The notes beneath the pieces were generated by a model that was not told the DNA's origin, did no database searches, and was given only the letters and a program-made list of their open reading frames with translations. A stretch of 64,000 bases of DNA from Bugula neritina (taxonomy: Eukaryota > Bryozoa > Gymnolaemata > Cheilostomatida > Bugulidae). The stretch spans positions 12,527,818 to 12,591,817 of the forward strand of contig OZ037772.1 of assembly GCA_964035545.1 (NCBI GenBank). The letters are read 5' to 3'. Made by a program: the position numbers and the translations under genes. Positions 52,865 through 64,000 of the stretch are shown here, piece by piece. Each line of letters opens with the position of its first letter. The stretch's first letter is position 1.

Positions 52865-54339
52865 TTACCATGCGTTGAGGCTTTATAGCAACTCAATTAG
52901 CTGTTGCAGAAGTCAGCATTGGTATACTTTGAGTAGTAGCAATGCTAGTAGTAATTTCCTTTTGTTTATAGTCCTTAGAATTGCTATAATTAACCATCTC
53001 AATGATTAAAGAAACTGATAGCATTTTATACAAGAGGCGATAACTCTTAAATTCACGAATTTACTTTTTTCGAAATAGCCTGATGAATGCCGGCCAAGTA
53101 GTCATAATACCATATTTTCTTTCAATATCCACAATCATCAGTTGAAGACGCAATAGCTACTATGCAGTCAAGGTCATTTATTAAAACGCAACCAGCACCT
53201 ATTGTGTAGCGAAACTATAGTGGACGAGCCCGCTTAATTTTAATTGCATTTACTCTGACAACACTTGAAATAAATATTAGCAGCAATTGAAGGTAAACGA
53301 AAGATCTCTTTAGATTATATATTTTTTGTATTATTGCCAACATAAAAATAGGGAAATAGACCGACGTCTAAACTAAAATTCAAATTGGTAATCACATCAC
53401 TCATCAGTCATCGGTCATCACTCATCAGACTCTGACTGTGAGTGTAACACTCAGTCTCACACTGACAGTATGACTTTAATTTAAACTAAAACTGTTTAAT
53501 ACTATGAGTATGAGTATCACTAATAGTAATAGTATTACATTTACTATGACTTATGAGTATAAGTATCATATCAGTATGACATTGACTGTCCGTATGCGTA
53601 TGAGTGAATGACTAGGAGTAGGAGTGACACTGATACTTATTCTCACTGTGAATGCTTACTAATAGTGATACTGATAGTGATTATGGCTCAATATGAATAT
53701 TAATAATTGTTATTAAAACTCACTGATTATGTGGTTTAATGTCATTAACAATAGAGAACATCAATATGAATATGACATTGAATATGAATTTGAAAATAAA
53801 AATAAAGGCCAATAGCAATTCCAAATGTTATGTTCAAATCCAATATCAAATTGTTTGGTAACATTATTGATTAGCAACAAATGGAATCGGTAAATCATAG
53901 TCATAATGATAATAATTGTCATAGTCTAACTCTAATATTGATGTTGACATTGATATTATGTAATACTAATCAACTTTAATAATATGGAATATTGTTTTAA
54001 ACTGGGAGCTGAATGTAGCGCTTAGCTTTCATTTATAATTTTATCGCAAAAGTCTAATCGTAACTTTTCGTGAATAATAAAAATAATTTAAAATCTAGGA
54101 TTGCAGTCTTGTAATTGTGACAGCTGCAGCAAACAAGAAGTTTTTTAATTAATAATATTTTAATTAATGTATTTTCTTCAGTTTCGCATCTTTGCAGAAC
54201 CAAATTGCTTGAAAGTAATGAGTACCAATAATTTCTCTGTTGACACGTAGTTTTTATTTGATTTAAAGTACTTGCACATTCAATTCTTCACTAAAAGTCT
54301 TCAACTCATTAATTCTAGTTGTGAACCTGAACTTCTAAG
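52865..54339. other. Intergenic, no gene seen
   Basis: AT-rich spacer between the receptor and the zinc-finger gene, with degenerate ATGAGTATGAGTAT-like runs around 53400-53660. The promoter of the gene at 54340 should lie at its right end; no clear core element was recognised. Confidence 0.5.
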
Positions 54340-57085
54340 ATGTCGTTTATGGACGGAGATTCGACAATAACTGCAATAGAGATATCTTCTGACACGAATG
54401 CCACCATCACCCAGACTTACAGCGTGGAACCCTCCACCATATACTCCGTGGAGGCCATGTCAACTGTGGACAACGCTGATGCCAGCACAGCTGTCTCGCT
54501 GCCTTTGACCTCTACTGGAGAACTTCCCACTTTGGTTACTATTTCACCTCCGAAGCCGGCATCTCAGGATAAATCTCTCGAAGCAGATGAGGCATGTCTG
54601 CTTGAAATCTTATTCTTAACAAAACTATTCAAACCTTTCCTCATTGTAGGGTTGCATATTTTGGTGCTAAGACAGAATGAAGTTTAGATATAATTTCTTT
54701 TGCTGCTGATTGAAAAAAAAACTTAGTTTCTAAATATAGATTTTGTTTCACTAATTCCTTTATTGTCAGTTGAGGAATTAACCATCCAGTTTAAACTTTG
54801 TATAAATATTGTAGATGGAGAAGCTAAAAATAGCCTTAGAGGCTAACTCCATACCTCAACTAGCTCAGGTTATTAGATCTATAAAACCACTGGCTATTGA
54901 AATAAGGAAACAGAGCTCTCAGGTATGTATGTAGATCTGTGTCTGTATAATCACTTAATAATATTATATTATTGTATTATATTATTGTATTCTTATATAT
55001 TAACTTGGTATCTGTGTTATAAACATTTTTTTTAATATTGATTGATACTTCAAATTATGCAATTCTAGGAATATATTAAGTAACTAATAAAATATGTAGA
55101 TTAAGTTCAAACAATTAATGTGTTTGGAAGTTTCAAATGTTTTACTAGTTGTGATGTGAGTATTCTGATGATAGCAAGTACTCAAGGAGCACATGCTGCT
55201 ACCTGTCGAGTGTCATGTGACCTGTCACTCTGTGATTATATGTTGCAGGCGTTGTCCTCAACCAAACCTAAGCAATACAAGCGTAAACCAGCTTTACCGC
55301 CATCAAGTGGTGCAGGTAGGAAATGGCTCTTTCAGAAATGCTATTTTAACATTTTGTTGTTGAAAGATTAGGTTGGTATTATACAACAGAATGACCATCG
55401 TAATGGTAAAATTTTGAAAAAATATTTCTAGATAAATGTTTGTGGATGTTTATTTCATGTCTGAAAGTTTTGGTTCTCGACTCTTAGGACTAAATTGTTG
55501 AATTGGTTTCCTAATAACAATTTAGTTAATGTAAAGCTATTAGCCTGGATGAATGATTGTAAATATTGTTACATCCTAATATCGCCATGAGACTAATCTA
55601 AATATAAATCATTATATTTCTACTAGCAGACGGCGGTGAAGCAACAAATACAGAAAATGTTCCTTTTGTGGTGAAGAAAAGAGCTCCGAGAACTCAAACT
55701 GGAGAAAGAAGACGACCCTGGAAACCCGAAAGTAATATTCTAATAACTACTTGGTTAGACGTTATGATAGCTTGATGCAGCTTGCAGAGTTGTTCTATGA
55801 GCAGCTCAGAGGTGGAGGTGACAGAATGCAGCATTTTAGTGTGTTAAAGTGTGGAGATCCAATTCTTAACTTGAGAGTAACAAACCGCTGCACTCAGTCA
55901 CCCCTAACTCGGAGCTGCCAACTCCAGCATGCATAGTCACAATGTTATATACTTGTTGTAGGGCTGGACAACACGAAGCCCATACTTCAGTGTGACGCGT
56001 GTGGATATCAGGCTAACAGAAGAGACTACATGAGGAGGCACCAGATACGAGTTCACTCGACATGGCGACCCTACCAGTGCACTCTCTGTGACTTCAAGAC
56101 TACCGAGAAACATGACCTTGACCGTCACATGAACTCTAAGTATCACGGAGGGAAAGGGTTGTCACAGAAGGTATGGAGGGTCAATGTAATAGCAGATAAC
56201 TAATAACTACTACTACTACTATTACTACTACTACTACTACTACTGCTACTAGTGCTACTAATACTACTACTACTACTACTACTGCTACCACTGCTACTAC
56301 TACTACTACTGCTACTACTAATAGTACTAGCTACATACTATTATTGCAGAAGACGAAACTGACTGCCACGGTTAGGATAAAGTGTGATCAGTGTAACTAC
56401 TCCACCAAGAGTGTCAACTCTATACTCAAACACAAACAGATCCACGCCTTAGAACGGCAGCAGGAGTTGCTGTATGAAGAGGAGGCCAACAGGGAGGCAG
56501 CCGCTGCCAACGCTGCTGTCGAAGAGGAAGTCCCGACATCACTGCCTCAAACTCAAGGTGAGTTGATGTTGCTGTCTATACTTGAATCTTTTCACTGTTG
56601 GTGACTTATCTGTTCTTTCTGTGTATGTATGTGTACTTCAAAATGCTATATATTATATTTTGTAAATATTACAGTCATGCGTTGAGGTTTCAACACCCTC
56701 AACTTTTTTACCAGTTTCTCTCTTAGCTTGCTATTTCTGAAATTCTACAAGCTAAAACTATTTAAATATGTTTATTAAATGAAACTTTATTGTCTTAACA
56801 TATTTAGTTAGATTAGAAAAAAACCATATGCAACAACATGGCATTACTTTAAATCATGGAAAGTATTAGAAGATTTAAACTCTTGGTGCGCCATTTATCA
56901 AAGCTGCAAGGAGTATAGGGGGCGTCAAAGCTTACACATGACCATATATTAAATAATATGCATGTAAGTTGGAACTGTTATATTTGTTGTCTGCTCTTTG
57001 TTATTCAGAAACAACTGTCATAGACACGAATGATGCTGTCGCTATTATGATGGAGAATTTGGTGTCCGAAGCTCAGAACGGGTGA
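54340..57085 (+). CDS. C2H2 zinc-finger protein, three fingers
   Basis: A probable nuclear DNA-binding protein; no specific orthologue recognised. Exons: 54340-54591, 54815-54922, 55249-55315, 55630-55731, 55962-56170, 56350-56557, 57009-57085; 340 aa, phases consistent. The N-terminus is Ser/Thr-rich and acidic (MSFMDGDSTITAIEISSD). A Lys/Arg-rich basic patch follows (KQYKRKPALPP, KKRAPRTQTGERRRPWKPE). Three fingers: C187-x2-C190/H203-x4-H208 and C216-x2-C219/H232-x5-H238 in exon 5, and C258-x2-C261/H274-x3-H278 in exon 6. An acidic Glu/Ala-rich helix comes after (QQELLYEEEANREAAAA). Joining exons 1 and 2 in frame requires a GC donor (GATGAG|GCATGT) rather than GT. The TGA stop overlaps a donor-like GGGTGAGA, but an AATAAA 250 bases on supports termination here. 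Confidence 0.85.
56204..56331. repeat. TAC/ACT trinucleotide microsatellite
   Basis: TACTAC runs with GCTACT and AATACT interruptions fill most of the short intron between exons 5 and 6 of the three-finger gene. Confidence 0.92.
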
Positions 57086-57339
57086 GAAGGTAACTCCGTG
57101 CATACAGGTTAGAGAGGCTGACTATTAGATTCCAAGCGATTCTGTGCTGTCGAGGGGACAATTCCAAACACTCTGACACTATTATGTGCGGCATGTCTAT
57201 CAGACTGATGATCAGGTGTCATACTCAAGTAGGCTATGGGTATAACTTGTAAATATGTATTTAATGTAATTTTTCCCTTTTCAATACTTGACATCCATAT
57301 AACATTTTTCATATAATATATATACATGTATTGAATCAA

Positions 57340-57345
57340 AATAAA
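57340..57345 (+). promoter_or_regulatory. Poly(A) signal AATAAA of the three-finger gene
   Basis: Lies 255 bases after the TGA stop. The convergent gene's stop is only about 350 bases further on, so the two 3' UTRs are close and may overlap. Confidence 0.6.
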
Positions 57346-57694
57346 TTTTTACAAGCTTGAACCTGATTTTAACATCATTATGCCTTAAATTGCCAATTTA
57401 GATACCAATAAAGTGATTCAACTATTAAAAATGTAATCAAAGAATAATTGGGTCATTTGAAAAGTTGGTAGCCAATTATCATCCTTGTTATAAAAAGTGT
57501 TTAATATAAAACTACAAAATACAAAGCTTGTAGATAGAAAATTATGATGGAAGATATAACTAGTTGACTAGTTGGAAGCTGGTCTTGGATTGGCAGAGTA
57601 CTTGTAAACCAGCTGCTGATTTGTTAATAGCTAACTGCACGCCCATAACTGAGTATCAATTGGATTAAAAGCCAAGCTCTTGCAGTAATTAGAC
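57346..57694. other. Spacer between convergent zinc-finger genes
   Basis: Contains the probable 3' UTR of the minus-strand gene. No AATAAA is seen for it on the minus strand here, only ATTAAA variants (TTTAAT on plus, near 57501). Nothing else is recognisable. Confidence 0.5.
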
Positions 57695-60600
57695 TCATGA
57701 GTAAAATGATTGGCCGACTGGTTGTAAGCCAGGCATTGATTGGCTAGGAATTGGCTGGTTGCGAGTTAGATTAGAGTGACTGCCAGGTTGAGAAGTTGAA
57801 CTATTGCCCATGAAGGGAGGATCGAGCAAGTGGACAGGAGAATTTGATTGGCTAACTACTTTGTTCAAGACATATGATTGGCTGTGCTGGTCATTCTGGT
57901 GCTGCGTATAACTTGTGACTTCTGGTGATGAGTTGATTGGTTGCCTGGAGACCAGATGCTGTCTGGGTAGGTTTGTCTTATATTGATTGCTATTGGCTGG
58001 AATTTCTTGTGATGTTTTGGAATATGACGAATCATTTGCAGACCGTACTTCTATTGTCAAACTTTCACTGGGAATAAGAGAACAATCGGTATTGGTGGAA
58101 GCATCAGCTGTCTTCTTAACTGTGATTGGGTGATTATCTGCAAATCAAAACTGTATAATGAAAGCAAACAATTAGATGATGAAACGAAGTGAAAGAGTGT
58201 TGCGAATTTATGGAGAAAGATATGTATGGCTTGAACTTTAATCAATGAAATAAGTTTTACTGTCATTCAGGTGTTATTAGCTTCTCCCCTAAACTCAGCC
58301 AACATATTGTATGTAGCACATCACCTTATCTGTTGAGGAAATTTTATCAAGTTTAGAGAACACAATACAAGTAAGCTGTCGATATAAATCAACTAGTAGG
58401 AGACAAACTAAGCGATTTGAGATATAACTGGTAAATGAAAAGTTGGACTCACTGTGAGTTGTCTGGTGCTCCACACACTCCACTTGAGAGAAGAAGGAGC
58501 TGGGGCAGACAAATCCACACTTGAAGGGTCCTTCGGAGTTGTGCTGAGTTTTCATGTGTCGTGTGAAGTTGGCCTTAGATGCCCAAGTACGTCTGAAAAT
58601 GAGAAATTAGAATCAGCTGTAGGGCTAGGTTGACCAACTGAGGTGTATTATGAAAGACTTGTTTTGTCGTGTGTATAATAATTCATTTAGCGATGGGATT
58701 GTCTTCCCTATATTTCTCACTATTGCTTATAACTGCCTCAAAACTTAAGCAGAAACACACAGAGAGATGATGCGTCTACTCCGTCTAGACAAATGTGTTA
58801 TTTAACAGATTTTGTCACATTCAGTGCTAGAAACTCTGTTCTACCAATCAAATTAACTACTCTCACTGATAGATTTGATAATGCTGGAGAATACAACTTC
58901 TAAATAAGGTGTAATATTATATATAATATTATAACGAAATTCTCTAAACAATACTTCTAGGCCGGGCAGTGCAAACAGCTGAACCTATGGCCCAAGTCCA
59001 TTAACCAAAGTTGAAGCGCAGGTAAAAATGCCTACCTGCAGAGGGCGCAAGTAAAGGATTTTCTAAAGAGTTTAGGCTTGTTGTGGTTGTTAGGGTCAAG
59101 GGACGGAGGCAGCACCCCGTTGTGATGCTGTTCCAGGTGCTGCCTGAGCTGTGTTGTCTGTCGGCAGCGATATGAACAGAGCTCGCAGCTGATTGGCTTT
59201 TCACCAGTATGAGTCATGAGGTGCTTCTTCAGGTTGCCAGGCTGAGAGGAGCGATAGGTGCAGTGTGGGCACTACAGTACAGTGTGGACACTACAGTACA
59301 GTGTGGACACTACAGTACAGTGTGGACACTACAGTACAGTGTGGACACTACAGTACAGTGTGGACACTACAGTACAGTGTGGACACTACAGTACAGTGTG
59401 GACACTACAGTACGGTGTGGACACTACAGTACGGTGTGGACACTACAGTACGGTGTGGACACTACAGTACGGTGTGGACACTACAGTACGGTGTGGACAC
59501 TACAGTACGGTGTGGACACTACAGTACGGTGTGGACACTACAGTACGGTGTGGACACTACAGTACAGTGTGGACATTACAGTGTAACTACACACTATTAT
59601 AGTGTAACTACAGAGTAAATAGAATCACCTCATGAGGTTTACTTCCAGAGTGAATCACAATATGCTTGTCCAAGCCTTGTTTCCTGTAAGTCTTGAACGA
59701 GCAGTGCGGGCACTGGAACATATTTCCTGCAAGAGGCAATAGGGATCAGGATCAGAGCTAAGCATATTATACTTGTAACATATTGACAAGCAGCCCTTTC
59801 AGTTGAAAGATAAACTCACCTGAGTGAAGTCTCATGTGGTTGGTTAAATCTCCTTTCCAGGGGGTGCTGTAATCACACTCGACACACTTGAATAGTGTGT
59901 TGTTGTGTCGGCGCATGTGGTTGGATAGTCCGTGAGACCATTTGCTCCTATAGCTGCATATGTTACATTTATACTTCTCAGCTCTCTCCTTGGCTGACCG
60001 TCTGCGACATGAGCTGGTCCTGTGAACAGAGAGAGAAAACTTCAGTTCATACTTTTTATGCCAAAGCTGTTGCCAAACTTATAGTAAACATAATTTTCAG
60101 AATACAAAAGAGACAACATGACGTAACATATTGTCAGTAAGAAATGCAATGAAGAGCATCGTTTCCTCTGGAGAAAGTAGAATATTGGATCTGAGGCTAC
60201 ATACTTAGTCAGCTGGTTCCCTGGCAATCTCTCCGATGAGTCATCAGTTGAAGCAGCATGATCAGACGTCATATCGTTGTCAGCTGCCAGTTCCATCTCT
60301 AACAACACAATAGTATCGCAGTAACTTTAGCATGACTTGACAACTCCATCAAACACTTTTAAAACATGCGAACACAACACAAGACTGTGAACATGCAGTA
60401 AAAATTAAATTTACTACCAGAGTAGACAATTCTACAATTACACTGAAAAGTTTCTACATGTTAAAACTAATTCGGGTATGTGATTGGTTCCATATTCCAT
60501 TATCATAATGTAGGAATAAATTATAGAAACCTGTCACATCTACACTTCAATAGCTCATAGTCAATTAGTCAATGTTCACTGTCTTCTATTGAAACAAATG

Positions 60601-61264
60601 ACTAGGATTTATACTCACCTGTATTTTTACCAACAGCCGAACCCAATACTGTGATGGCAGCAGCAGCCTGAGCTTGCTGACTCACTAGATGCTGGTACTG
60701 ACTCATCACTGAGTCAGAGAAAATCTGGACAATAAAAGCAAACTGCTATACTGAGAGCAACCACAGCTTTAGTAAGTAAGGTACAAATGTGGCACTGGAA
60801 CATGTAAATATATTTATAAATAACAAATTTACATACTCCAAAATATCTGTATTTTTATAACTTTTTACAAATGTTTCATAACTTCAAATATATTTAGTAA
60901 AACATTCAAGCCTTTCGTTTTATGCACTGTAATAATGAAGAGCAATACTTGCTTCTTGACAAAGTCTAGGTATTAAAAAGTTAGCCCTTCTAATAAACAT
61001 AGCCCTAAGATAGCCTTTTCATTGCTTCTAGTGAAAGGCATATGCGATATTTTACAACAGTAGCTAAGACATCACACAGCTCTCTGGAACTCTTTGCAAG
61101 AACATAAGGCTTACATGCTCAGAGAAAGAGGGAAGATCTTCTATAGATCCGGCCTCATGACTTGTACTAGAATTGTGCACTTGACTAGCCTTTTTTCTTG
61201 GCTGATTCCTAGTACCATGGTTGGGAGAATGAGAAGCACCAACAATCTTCTTTTGTTCAGCCAT
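57695..61264 (-). CDS. C2H2 zinc-finger protein, seven fingers
   Basis: A probable nuclear DNA-binding factor; no orthologue named. Exons in transcript order: 61115-61264, 60619-60724, 60205-60298, 59820-60019, 59629-59726, 59036-59271, 58453-58592, 57695-58137; 488 aa, phases consistent. Fingers: C135-H155, C162-H182, C189-H209, C217-H237, C245-H265, C291-H312 and C320-H341. Linkers are of the HTGEKP type (THTGEKPISC, HSGSKPHEC); one finger pair is split by a splice exactly before C217. Finger seven has an unusual C-x3-C spacing (CGFVC). An Ala/Gln-rich stretch (SQQAQAAAAITVLG) precedes the fingers, and a Gln/Ser/Asn-rich tail of about 148 residues follows. An in-frame upstream ATG exists at 61339; I chose 61264 because translation from there looks ordinary and the upstream part is hydrophobic intron-like sequence. 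Confidence 0.86.
59258..59580. repeat. 19-bp minisatellite at zinc-finger exon 6 acceptor
   Basis: About 16 copies of GTGTGGACACTACAGTACA. The left copies carry TACAGT and the right ones TACGGT, suggesting block-wise expansion. The array runs into the exon: the 5' end of exon 6 on the minus strand, TGTAG|TGCCCACACTGCACC, is a copy of the repeat TGTAG|TGTCCACACTG. Open frames across it on the plus strand are artefacts. Confidence 0.96.
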
Positions 61265-64000
61265 TCCCAACCCAAGAATTTGGCTATAAATCAAAATGTC
61301 AATTATTGAGAAAGTTCTTAAGCACCATTCAACTTTCAATGTGTTTGACTTTCTCAGAAAGTATCAATTATTAACATTTTTCTAAATTACCAAGTTTAAT
61401 CCACCCTTTGAAACTTAAAAAGCTAAGATAAAGCAACACAAAGTACATATTCAGTGTGATTACACTGACACTCTTACTCTTGGTCTTATTCTAGTTTAAA
61501 ATTTCTCCGTCATTCAACATTAGAACTCAAACCGACATGTATTGATAATTATAATAATTTTCATAATTAGTATATTAATGATTATTATTATAACTAATAG
61601 GCTACCATTACTATTTAATTTTATGCTTTGCTTTCAGTTTGCAGTTTCAGTTTGAGTTTACACTTTACAATTAGTCAGAATTACTCATTTTGATTTTCAT
61701 TTTGATTTTGACTTAGTTTTACTTTGATGGGGAAAAACGGGGTAGATAACAATAACATAATTTTAGTAAAAATATTATAAAAACAACAATCAACTCGTTT
61801 GGTGATGAGAAGCTTTGAATATTTTCATTATTAATAAATAACACTTACAGCCTACAGGTAAACTAGGCAAAGACCAGAGTCTATAGCTACAAAAATCACT
61901 GAGCACCACTAATTAGGAAAATCGAGAAATACTGATAATTGAGTCGCTATATGCGAATGTTGATTTGTGGCCAACACCATTATCAACTCAGATTTTACAT
62001 TGTCTTGTGAAGGACGGGGAGTAACTTGAACCACACGCGTAATCAGTTTTATTACAAGCTAATTATTTTCTAGATTTCTATCAATAACTTTATGTGACCC
62101 AAATCATCAGCATGAATTGCATCTGATACAGTGATCTTCATAATCATTGTGAGTTAGGTAATTATTACCGCACTACATTAAATTTCATAGAGCAAGAAGC
62201 ATTTATTTTATGTTATAATTAGTATTAGGAATTAGTTATTTCAATTCAGAAATTTGATTTATGATTGAATTTCAATATCTATTTAATAAATCCTAAAACT
62301 AAAACTTTAAAAATAAAAGTAAATTAAGTTCTAACTTGAGACTTATTACTTATAGTTGTAACTTGCTCTTAGTCTTACAGTTACTACTTACTAGTTACTA
62401 CTCAGAGTTGGTTTTCAAGTTCAAGTTTAACTTATTTTAATTCAATTTAAAAGTGATTATTCGACTAAATTTTAAGTTTGCAACCTGGTCCTGTGATTCA
62501 TCATCAGTCGCAGTTTGTGAACTTAAAGTGAAAGTCAACATCTTACAGTTTGAGTTACTGGAATATGCATATTGATAAGGTCAGAGAGAAAATCCAAGAG
62601 TGAGATTGAGATTTTAACAGCAACACTTATAGTTATATTTATAAGTTATACATATTGGAGCAATACTCACAGTTGGAATTTTTATCTTTTGACTCTAGCG
62701 TTACTATTATATCTGCAACACTCGAAGTTTAGTGGCAGTCACAGTGAGTTTGAGTCTTGAGTTAAACCAAGAGAGGAAATATTAATAGCTTCTGCTTGCA
62801 GCAACGTCCTTAACTCCTGCAAGTGAATCACAATGCGGTCAGGTTGATGAAATTTAACAGTGGAAAATAATCTTTGGAAATTAATCTTTATTCATAAATG
62901 TAAGTTGAAGTCTCTACAAGGCATTAAGCATTACATTTACTAAATCGTGTTGTTGCCATATGGACATATTTATATACAAATCATGTTGAGAATTGTTATT
63001 GTAATTCTTCGTTTCATTAAATCAATTTTATTTTTTGATTTATATAGTTTACTCTTCAAACTTACCTGAAATTCAAATCAGGTCGAAGTGGTACATCAGA
63101 GGATACTAGTTTACAATCACTTAATGCTGCACACAGTCATGGGATTTTGATAATTAGGTAAGTATTTTGTATAATGATATACTTGGTTAGTTGTAAGTTT
63201 ATTCAAAGCTGATAACATGATAGCATAAGTCTTCACCAAACAACTCCCTACTAGCTGGTAACTGTGTTATATCTAACATCTCTACTGTATTTAGAAATAT
63301 CATGCAGTCTTCTCTCGTTCTGAGTTTATGAGCTAGTTCTGTGTTCAACTGCAATCATGTTAAACTGCCAGGTTTACTTTGACTTCTGTAAGACTCACTT
63401 CTGTTGTTGTGTACATGAGAATAAGTATAAGGATGGATTATATATTTAAATGTGTTATTGGGTTGGATTTTTGGGGCCAAGTACTGACTTTATGTTGGCT
63501 AGTAAGTAGAGATATACTAGTTAGATCAATTTGTCAAAACTTAGAATAAGAATAATTAGTAAAAAGAGACACCAAACATTTATAAGATGTAACTTTGAAG
63601 GTTTAAATCGTGAGAAGAATTTCAGCTTTTAAAAAGTCATAGACAGAAAAAGGGAAGGGAGAACTAAAATTTAGACCTGATGGTTAATTTTTTATGATTT
63701 CTGTGTAAATGCAAGTTGCAAGTATTTGTGTATTATAATGAGATCACATGAGAAGGTAAAGTCAGAGTTTGCAGGCTATGTATAATATGTAGCTGAAGGA
63801 ACAGATCCTGCAGTAAAAAGACTGTTTCATTTGACTGACATTAGGTTTGCGTAGGCTTTGCAACTTTAAAGGTTTTTGTTACTAAATTGAATAGAATGAA
63901 TGAACTGCTGGTGATAACATCTATTCACTTCTCAACTCAACTTTAAGTGACACGGGCCAGACAAACAGACAGACATCAGATAACACAACAATATAACAAT
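61265..64000. other. Right-hand flank, no coding gene seen
   Basis: AT-rich sequence upstream of the seven-finger gene. No exon with matching splice sites and recognisable protein was found on either strand. It should contain that gene's promoter. Confidence 0.5.
63066..63160 (-). other. Possible noncoding first exon of the seven-finger gene
   Basis: A consensus 5' splice site on the minus strand, TTTCAG|GTAAGTTTG (GT at 63065-63064), has no acceptor or coding context. An acceptor-like TTTATAG lies just upstream of the gene's start codon (about 61283-61289), so it could be a leader exon. The 5' limit is unknown. Confidence 0.25.

Noticed and set aside
59209-59618. Three plus-strand open frames of 114-125 residues (VDTTVQCGHYSTVWTLQYS type)
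   Set aside because: The same artefact, from the 19-bp array at the zinc-finger exon.

Overview
The window is a piece of an AT-rich animal genome. It shows spliced genes with GT-AG introns, metazoan-only gene families (a discoidin domain receptor tyrosine kinase and a CASC3/Barentsz exon-junction protein), long AT-rich introns and many micro- and minisatellites. An animal-type chitin synthase and low GC suggest an invertebrate, possibly an early-branching one. I cannot name the species from sequence alone.

Layout. (1) 227-4938, minus strand: the N-terminal half of a chitin synthase (11 coding exons, 629 codons); its catalytic core lies beyond the left edge. (2) 6819-15627, minus: a complete CASC3/Barentsz-like gene (14 exons, 908 aa) whose introns and 3' flank carry an unusual number of minisatellites. 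(3) About 15.6-25.4 kb: a gene-poor, AT-rich region. (4) 33737-51979, plus: a complete discoidin domain receptor (17 coding exons, 970 aa). It has a 9-kb first coding intron and probably an 8-kb intron in its 5' UTR leading back to a promoter-like patch near 25.4 kb. (5) 54340-57085, plus: a C2H2 zinc-finger gene (7 exons, 340 aa, three fingers). (6) 57695-61264, minus: a second C2H2 gene (8 exons, 488 aa, seven fingers), tail-to-tail with the first. (7) 61.3-64 kb: no gene seen beyond a possible noncoding leader exon.

All five gene models come from joining exons by eye. In each, every splice phase agrees and no stop interrupts the frame; the four complete ones end in frame at a stop codon. 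The genes do not form a pathway: one makes extracellular chitin, one belongs to the mRNA exon-junction complex, one senses collagen at the cell surface and two are probable DNA-binding factors.

The most unusual signal is tandem duplication of splice junctions. A 19-bp minisatellite at CASC3 exon 3 and an unrelated 19-bp one at exon 6 of the seven-finger gene each appear to have grown out of the intron-exon boundary, so every copy carries a duplicate of the 3' splice site. A 40-bp duplication copies a 5' splice site in the receptor gene, and short repeats abut a further CASC3 acceptor. No CRISPR, rRNA or convincing tRNA gene is present.
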